Origin: Nonomuraea purpurea
Lineage (GTDB): Bacteria > Actinomycetota > Actinomycetes > Streptosporangiales > Streptosporangiaceae
Direction of reading: 5' to 3'
NCBI RefSeq assembly: GCF_042650645.1
Contig: NZ_JBHSBI010000046.1
Location: 13,855-77,854, forward strand
Length of the DNA stretch: 64,000 nucleotides
Positions within the stretch are counted from its first letter, which is position 1. Each line of letters opens with the position of its first letter. This document shows, piece by piece, positions 25,270 to 34,200 of the stretch. Under the pieces are notes generated by a model. The model searched no databases, was not told the origin of the DNA, and saw nothing but the letters and a program-made list of their open reading frames with translations. The translations under genes were made by a program, and so were the position numbers.

Positions 25270-28200
25270 ATGATGGAACCGAGCACTCGTCTCGTACTGC
25301 TCTCTCCCGCGCGCCTGGCCGACGTGCGCAGGCGGACCGGCGATTACTCCGACGACACCATCACCCAAGCATGCGCCATCGGGCTGGCCTACTGGGCGAC
25401 GGGCCAGAGCCCCGACAGCCTCGACCTCACCCCCGCCACCCTGTTCGCCGACGTCCTCGGCTGGGCCGACAACGGCGGGGACGGGGTCGGCGGCTGGGAG
25501 GCCGGCGCGGACGGCCGCGGCATCACCGTCCCCGAGGGCGTCGCGCTCGCCGACGCGCAGCTCGCGCTGGACGATCTGGCCGACTTCCCTGATCGGCCCA
25601 TCGCCACCATCGGCCCTTCCAGCGTGGCGGCCCGGCTCGACGCCCTGGCCGAGTGGAACGGCAACAGGGTCGAGCGGGTCCGCCCGACCCTCGTGGAGAT
25701 GTTCCGCGAGCAGGCTCGGACCAGGCCGGACGCCGTCGCCATCGTCGACGGAGGCCGGTCGCTGACGTACCGTGAGGCGGCCGGGCTGTCCAACCAGCTG
25801 GCCCACCACCTGATCGGGCGCGGGCTCACCGCCGAACAGGTCGTCGGCATCTCGCTGGGCCGTTCCGCCGAGATGGTGATCGGCCTGCTGGGCGTGCTGC
25901 AGGCGGGGTGCGCGTTCGTGCCGCTCGATCCGCGGTGGCCCGCCGAGCGCCGAGCGGTCGTCATCGAGGACGCCGGGGTCGTGGCGCAGCTCAACGACTC
26001 CGGCGAGCACGACGCGGGTGAACCGGAAGCCGTGGCCCTCGATCTCGACGACTGGCGGTTCGGTTCACATCCCATCGACGACCCCGAGGTCGCCGTCCCC
26101 GGCCCCTGCCTGGCCTACGTGATCTTCACATCGGGGTCGACGGGGCGGCCCAAGGGCGCGATGATCCGGCACGAGGCGATCAGCGAGCGCCTGCTGTGGC
26201 AGGGCAAGGAGATCCTGGGTTTCGGCCACGACGACGCCTCGCTGTTCAAGGCGCCGCTGTCGTTCGACATCTCCATCAACGAGATCTTCCTGCCGCTGGT
26301 GTACGGCGGCAGGCTGGTGATCCTGCGGCCCGGCGGCGAACGCGACCCGCACCACCTGCTGAGCGTGATCGCCGAGCAGCGGGTCACCTTCACGTACCTG
26401 GTCTCGTCCATGCTGGACGTGCTGCTGGAGATCGCGGGCGAGTCCGGGCGTCTGGACAGCCTGCGGCACGTGTGGTGCGGCGGCGAGGTGCTGACGCCGG
26501 AACTGTACGAGCGCTTCCGCACCCGGCTCGACATCCCCATGTACCACGGCTACGGCCCGGCCGAGACGACGATCGGCGTCTCGCACGTCATCTACCGGGG
26601 CGCGGCCGAGCGCCTGTCGACGTCGATCGGCAAGGCCAACCCCAACACCGAGTTGTACGTGCTGGACGAGGAGCTGCGCCCGGTCCCGCTCGGCGTCGGC
26701 GGCGAGCTGTACGTGGGCGGGTTCCTGCTGGGACGCGGGTACGTCAACGCGCCCGGCCTGACGGCGTCCCGGTTCGTGGCCAACCCTTTCGCCTCGGACG
26801 GGTCCCGGCTGTACCGGACCGGTGACCTCGCCCGCTTCGCCCCGGACGGGTCGCTGGACTTCCTCGGCCGGGCCGACAACCAGATCAAGATCCGCGGCAT
26901 GCGGTTGGAGATCGAGGACGTCGAGGTCGGTCTCGCGGAGCACCCCGGGGTGCGGCACTCGTGTGTCGTCGCGAAGAAGAACGCGGCGGGCGGCACGTAC
27001 CTGGTCGGGTACGTGATCCCGGCGGCGGGCAGCGAGGACCTGCGGGCCGGCGAGGTCAAGGCGTGGGCCGCCGAGCACATGGTCGAGTACATGGTGCCGG
27101 CGCGCGTCGTGGTGATGAAGGAGTTCCCGCTCACCGCGAACGGCAAGCTGGACCGCGGCGCGCTGCCGGAGCCGGCGGCCGAGGCGGGGCCGTTCGTCCC
27201 GCCCGCCACCGAGAACGAGCGCGTGGTGTGCGCGGCGGTCGCGTCGGTACTGCGGCTGGACGAGGTCGGCGTCGAGCAGAACTTCTTCAGGCTCGGCGGG
27301 GACAGCATTCTGGCGATCTCGCTGCTGAGCGCGCTGCGCGAGGCGGGCCTGCACGTCACGGCGGCGCGGGTGTTCGCCAGTGGCAGCGTGGGGGCGCTGG
27401 CGGCGGCGGCGAGCCGTGATGACGTCTCCGTCGCGGACCGAGGGGATGTGGCGACCGGTTCCGTCGTGGGGGCGCCCATCGTGCAGTGGCTCGGCCAGAC
27501 CACGGACGCCATCGACGGCTTCGTGCAGTCGGTGGTGCTGGGCACCCCGGCGGACCTGACCGCCGGCGCCCTCGACGAGCTGCTCGCCGCCGTGGTCAGG
27601 CGGCACGACATGCTGCGCGCCAGGCTGGTGCGCGGCGAGCGCTGGGGCTTCGACATCCCGGAGGCCGGCCAGGCCGTCGCGGGGTGGCAGCGCAGCGACC
27701 TGCCGCTCGACGAGTGCGTGCGGCTCGCCACCGACGGGCTGGACCCGGAGGGCGGCGTGATGCTGCGGGCCGTCTGGCGGCTCTCGGCACGGCAACTGGT
27801 CGTGGTCGTCCACCACGTGGTGATCGACGGCGTCTCATGGCGGGTCCTGATGGAGGACCTGGCCACGGCGTGGCGGCAGCTCACCTCGGGCACGCCGATC
27901 GAGCTGCCCCCGGTCGGCACGTCGTTCCGGCGCTGGACGCAGTTGCTGGAACGCGCGGCGTTCGAGGCGGACCGGGGCTACTTCGCTCGTCCCCTGCCGG
28001 GCGCGGACGGGCCGTTGGGCAGGCGCCCGCTGTCCGAATCCGACACCGTCGCGCGTGAGAGGGTCGTGTCCGTCTCGGCCGGCCCCGAGGTCACGGCCGC
28101 GCTGCTGGGCGAGATCCCGGCAAGATTCCACGCGGGCGTCAACGACGTGCTGCTGACCGCGCTCGCCGTCGCCCTGGCCCGGTGGCGCCGCGACCTCGGG

Positions 28201-31200
28201 CAGGATCAGACGTTCGCGCACATCGAGCTTGAGGGCCACGGCCGCGAAGGACGGTTCGTCGCGGACGCCGGCTACGAGCCGGACCTGTCACGGACCGTGG
28301 GCTGGTTCACGACCCTGTTCCCGGTGGCCGTGGACCCTGGCGCGGCGGCCGATTTCACCGCCCCCGCGTACCTGTCCTCCGCGCTCAAGGCGGTCAAGGA
28401 GGACCTGGCGAGGGTGCCTGGCAACGGCGTGTCCTATGGCGCGCTGCGGTACCTGACCGGCGTCGCATTCGACGCCTCCGCCCCGCAGGTGCTGTTCAAC
28501 TACCTGGGCCGCTTCGACGCGGGGGTGGCCGGCGACTGGCAGCTCGCGGGCGCCACGGGGCAGTTGGGCGAAAGACGCGACCCGAGGATGCGCCTGCCGC
28601 GCGCCCTGGAGTTCAACGCGATCGCCGAACCCGGCGCGACCGGCGAGTACGAGCTGGTCACCGCCATCTCGTGGCCGGACGGGGTGTTCGCGCAGGAGGA
28701 CGTCGCGACGATCGGCGAGTACTTCCTGGCGGCCCTGACCGGGCTGGCCGCGCTCGACCGGGGCGGCCACTCCCCCAGCGACTTCGGCGCGGTGCCGCTC
28801 ACGCAGGCCGACGTCGACGCCCTGGACGGCCCGGCGCTGCGGGACATCCTGCCGCTGACCCCGTTGCAGGAGGGCCTGTACTTCCACTCGGTCTTCGACG
28901 ACGACTCGGCGGGCAGTTACGTCGAACAGCAGCTACTGACGCTCGACGGCCCGGTGGACGCCGACCGGCTCGCGGCGGCGGCCACCCGGCTGCTCACGCT
29001 GTATCCGAACCTGGCGGCGCGGTTCGTGGCGCTGGCAGACGGCCGCGTGGTCTCGGTGCTGGAGGAAGGTGCGCGGGCGCCGTTCACGACGCTGGATCGC
29101 CCCGGCATCACCGCCGACGAGATCCGCGACCACGCGGAACGGGACCGCAGGGCCGGGTTCGACCTGGCCACGGGCCCGCTGATGCGCTACACCCTCATCC
29201 GCACGGGTTCCGGGGGGAACGTCCTGGTGCAGACCGTGCACCACATCATCGCCGACGGCTGGTCGGTGCCCCCGATGCTGCGCGCGCTGCTGGCCGAGTA
29301 CCACGCACCGGGGACCGGGTACCCGCAGGACGGCTTCCCCGGCTACGTGCGCCGGCTCGCCGCGCGCGACGACGACGAGAGCGAGCGGGTGTGGCGCGAT
29401 CAGCTCGCCGGCCTACCCGGCCCCTCACTGGTCGCCGAGGGGCACACCCCGTCCGGCCGGTTCGCGGAAACCGCCGTGGAGCCCGACGACGACATCGACG
29501 CGGCCGTCCGGTCGGCGGGCGTGCCGCTGAGCGTCGCCGTGCACAGCGCGTGGGCGGTGACGCTGGGCGGCATCCTGCACGGGAAGGACGTGGTGTTCGG
29601 CTCCACGGTGTCCGGGCGTGAGGCGGACGTGCCCGGCATCGAGGACATGGTGGGGCTGCTCATCAACACGATCCCCGTACGCGTCCGGTGGGACGGCGCC
29701 ACCACGGCGCGCGAACTGCTCGCCTCGGTGCGCGAGCACCAGAGCGCGGTGCTGGCGCACCAGCACGTCTCCCTGACCAGGATCGGCCGCCAGGCCGGCA
29801 GCGGCCCCCTGTTCGACACCCTGGTCGTGTTCGACGTCGCCACCGACGTGGAAAGCCTGCGCGGGCCTGGCGACGAACTCCTCATCACCGGCATCGTGAA
29901 CGAGGGCGCCCCGCACTACCCGTTGACGCTGGTGGTGGAGCGCGCGCCCGACGGCCGTCCGCGCTTCAACCTGATCTACGACGGCGAGCTGCTGCGCGAG
30001 GGGCAGGCCCAGGCGGTCCTGCGCACGTTCGCCACGGCCCTGACCGGCCTGCTCGCCCGGCAGGACGACCTGGTGTCCCGCGCTCCCGCGCAGATCACCC
30101 CGACGACCTTGGGCGGGCTGTTCGACGCCGCCGCGAGCCGCGACCCGGCCGCCACCGCCGTCACCCAGTGCGGTCTCGACGGCAGCACCCGGTCGCTGAC
30201 CTACGGGGAACTGGCGCAGGCGAAGGACGAGCTGGCCTCGGCGCTGCGCGCGGCCGGGGTCGGGCCGGGCAAGCGGGTCGCCGTCGCCGTCCCGCGCTCT
30301 CTTGAGCAGGTCGTCGCCCTGGTCGCGATCGTCAGCGCGGGCGGTGCGTACGTGCCACTGGATCTGGCGTACCCGGACGAACGGCTGGAGTACGTCCTGG
30401 CCGACGCCGCCCCGCAGGTCGTGCTCGTGGACCGCGACCAGCGCGATCGTTTCACGGAGCTGGTGGCCAGGGCGGGCGTGCCCGCCCGGGTGCTCGCCCA
30501 GGGAGACGAGCTGCCCCTGGACACCACCGCGCCCGAGGTCGACTGGCACGACCCGGCGTACGTGATCTACACCTCCGGATCGACCGGCAGGCCCAAGGGG
30601 GTCGTCGTCCCCCACTCCAGCGTGGTGACGCTGCTCGCGAACACCCAGCCCGGCATGGGCTTCGGCCCGGACGACGTGTGGGTGCAGTTCCACTCCTACT
30701 CCTTCGACTTCGCGGTGTGGGAGCTGTGGGGCGCGCTGGCGCACGGCGGCGAACTGCTGGTGCCGGAGTACGGGCTGACCCGCTCCCCTGTCGACTTCCA
30801 CCGGCTGGTCCGCGAGCGCGGGGTAACGGTGCTCAACCAGACCCCGTCGGCGTTCTACCAGTTCATGGAGGCCGACCGGCACATCGGCGAGCCGGTCACC
30901 GCGCTGCGCCGGATCATCTTCGGCGGAGAGGCGCTGGACCTCAGGCGGCTGCGCGGCTGGGTCGAGCGGCACGGCACCGGCTCGCCCGAGCTGGTCAACA
31001 TGTACGGCATCACCGAGACCACCGTCCACGTCACGCACCGGGTGCTGACCGACGAGGACTTCGCCTTCCGCGACGACGTCAGCCCGATCGGCGGCCCGAT
31101 CCCCGGCCTGGTCGCCTACCTGCTCGACGACCGGCTCCGGCCGGTGCCGCCCGGCCGGGTGGGCGCCATCTACGTCGCCGGCGACCAGGTGTCGCTCGGC

Positions 31201-34200
31201 TACCTGGGCCGGCCGGGGCTCACCGCGAGCCGGTTCGTGGCCGACCCGTTCGCCGGCGACGGCTCGCGCATGTACCACACGGGCGACCTGGCCCGCCGCA
31301 CGCTCGACGGCGAGCTGGAGTTCGCCGGGCGCGCCGACGACCAGGTGCAGCTCAAGGGTTTCCGCATCGAGCTCGGCGAGGTGGAGACAGCGATCAGGGA
31401 GCTCGACGGCGTGATCGACGCGGCCGTCACCGTGTCCGCCGCTGGAGATCACTTGGTCGCGCACGTCGTGGGCCAGGCGCCTCGCGACGTCACCGGGCTG
31501 CTGTCGGCGAAGCTGCCCGCGCACATGGTGCCGCGCCGGGTGCTGCGGGTCGAGGCGCTGCCGCTGACGGTCAACGGCAAGCTGGACCGCACGGCCCTGA
31601 GCGAGCACGCCGCGCGCGACGACGCCCCGATGCTCGCGAATGCTTCCACGCTCGCCGCGCTGGTCGGTGTCTTCGCCGAGGCGCTGCCCGGCGGCGACGT
31701 GGACGGCGAGACCGACTTCTTCGTGGCCGGAGGCGACAGCATCGTCGCCATCACGGTGGTCAACCGGGCCAGGGCGCTCGGCCTGCCGATCACCCCACGG
31801 GAGGTGTTCCTGCTCAGGACGCCGCGAGCACTCGCCGAGCACCTGGAGACACGCACGCCGCGCTCGTCCACGGCCGTCCTTACGGGGGACGGCCCGCTGG
31901 CGCCGACGCCGATCATCCTGCGGCAACGGGAACTGGGCGGCTCTCTCGCCAGGTTCGCCCAGGCCAGGACGTTGGCAGCACCCGAGGGGACCGGGTTCGC
32001 CGACGTAGAGCGCGCCGCGAACGCCGTCGTGGCCGCGCACCCGGCCCTGCGGCTGCGGCTGCGCGTCGCGCACGGCGTGTGGGCGCTGAGCGCGGAACCC
32101 GCCCGCGAGGTCACCGTCGCCACAACGGCCGGAACCGACGCGACGGCCGTCGCGAACGAGGCCGCAGGACGGCTCGACCCCGAGGCCGGGGAGGTGATCG
32201 CGTTCTCCTGGCTGGCGGCGAGCCGGACCCTGGTGGTCACCGCGCACCACCTCGCCGTCGACGCGGTGTCCTGGCTGATCCTGCTGGACGATCTGGCCGC
32301 CGCCATGCGCGGGGCGGCTCTGGCGCCGCCGACCACGTCCTATGCCGAGTACGCCGACGCGCTGACGGCCCGGTCCGCCCACGTGATCGACGACCTCGAC
32401 CACTGGGTCGCCACGCTCGAAGCGCCCGCGCTGCTGCCCGTGGTGGAGGGCCTGCGCGAGCTCACCGTGGAGGTCGCGCCCGAGGTGAGCGCCCGCGTGA
32501 CGCGTACCGCGCCCGCCACGCTCGGCGTCGGGCTCACCGAGTTGCTGTGCGGCGCGCTGCGCACCGCGCTGACACGCCTCCAGCCCTCCCCCACCGACCT
32601 CGCGATCGACCTGGAGCGGCACGGCCGGGTCCCCGCGCTCGAACACCACGACTACACCCGCACGGTCGGCTGGTTCACCTCCATCGCCCCCGTGCGGCTC
32701 ACCGCGCGCACCGACCCCGTCGCGGCGGCGCGCGAGCTCGCCGAACGCCAGCCGGACGAGCGCGGGCACGTCGCCTACGGCCGGCTCAGGTACCTCAACC
32801 CGCAGACGGCCCCGCTGCTGCACGCGCGCCCGCAGGTGCTGTTCAACTACCTCGGCCGAGGCAGCGAAGCCCAAGCCCTGCACATCACCGGCGGCGACCA
32901 GGGCAGCCCGTACGCCGTCGAGGTCAATGCGTGGATCGACGCGGCCACCGGCAGCCTGCGCGCGACCTTCACCCTCGCCGAGGGCATCCCCGACGAGCTC
33001 GCCGAACACTGGCGGCGCGCGCTGGAGGCGATCGCGGACGCCTGTGCGACGGCCGAGCGGACGGCGCCGGTGACCCCGCTCCAGAAGGGCCTGTTCTTCC
33101 AGGCGCAGCTGACGGGCCCGGCCGGGCACTACGTCGCCCAGAGCTACTTCGCCTTCGACCGGCGTCTGGACGCCGACGCCCTGGCCGAGGCGATGGCGTA
33201 CGTGATCGCCCGGCACCCGGTCGTGGGCGCCGCCTTCACCACCGACGCCGGCGGCAACCCGGTCCAGGTCCTCGCAGCGGGCCGGCGGGTCGCCGTCCGC
33301 ACGGTCGTCCTGTCGGCGGAGGCGGAGGCGGAGGCGGAGGCGGAGGCGGAGGCGGAGGCGGAGGCGGAGGCGGAGGTCGAAGCCCTGTGCGCGCGGGACC
33401 GCGACACGGGCTTCGACCCGGGTGAGCCGCCGCTGATCCGGCTGACCGTGGTGCGCCTGCCAGGCGACCGCGACGGCCTGCTGCTGAGCTACCACCTGCT
33501 GCTGTGGGACGGCTGGTCACGCGAGATCGTGCTGCGGGACCTGTTCGACGCCTATGAGGCCGTCCTCGCGGGAGAGCCGCTCGCCCCGGTCCCGGCCACG
33601 CCGAGCTTCGAGGACTACGCACGGGCGCTCGACGCCAGGGACTCCTCCGCCTCGGAACGTTTCTGGGCCCGGCACCTGACCGGCCTCCCCGGCCCGACGC
33701 TGCTCGCCGGACCGTCACCGTCGCTTCCCGACGACCTGCCGCGCGCGCTCGTGCGCACGCTGTCCGCCGAACAGTCGCATCTGCTGCGAGCGGCGGCCAG
33801 AACCCACGGTGTCACGCTGAACTCGGTGCTGACCGGCGCGTTCGGCCTGCTGCTCGGCGCGCACACGGGCCGGGGTGAGGCCGTGTTCGGCGTGACCGTC
33901 TCCGGCAGGGAGGGCGAGGGCCTGTCGGAGATCGTCGGCGTGCTGCTCAACACCGTGCCCATGTGGACGCGGGCACGACCGGACGACACGGTGCGGGACT
34001 ACCTGTCGGCCGTGCAGGCGGCCAGGGTCGCGGCGATGGAGCACGAGCACCTGGGGCTCGGCGAGATCCAGCGGGCCAGTGGCCACGACCTCCTGTTCGA
34101 CAACCTGTTCGTGCTCCAGAACTTCCTGGACATGGACGCGTTCGCCACGATGAACGCCAGGCACGGCATCACCTCGGTGCGGGCCGACGACTCCACGCAC

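Noticed and set aside
33316..33375. Possible CRISPR or other array
   Set aside because: The repeat unit is six bases without spacers and is in frame within a coding domain, so it is a microsatellite.
29425..33495. 1356-codon minus-strand open frame opposite the NRPS
   Set aside because: It mirrors NRPS condensation and adenylation coding sequence. The low-complexity start comes from the (GCGGAG)n tract.
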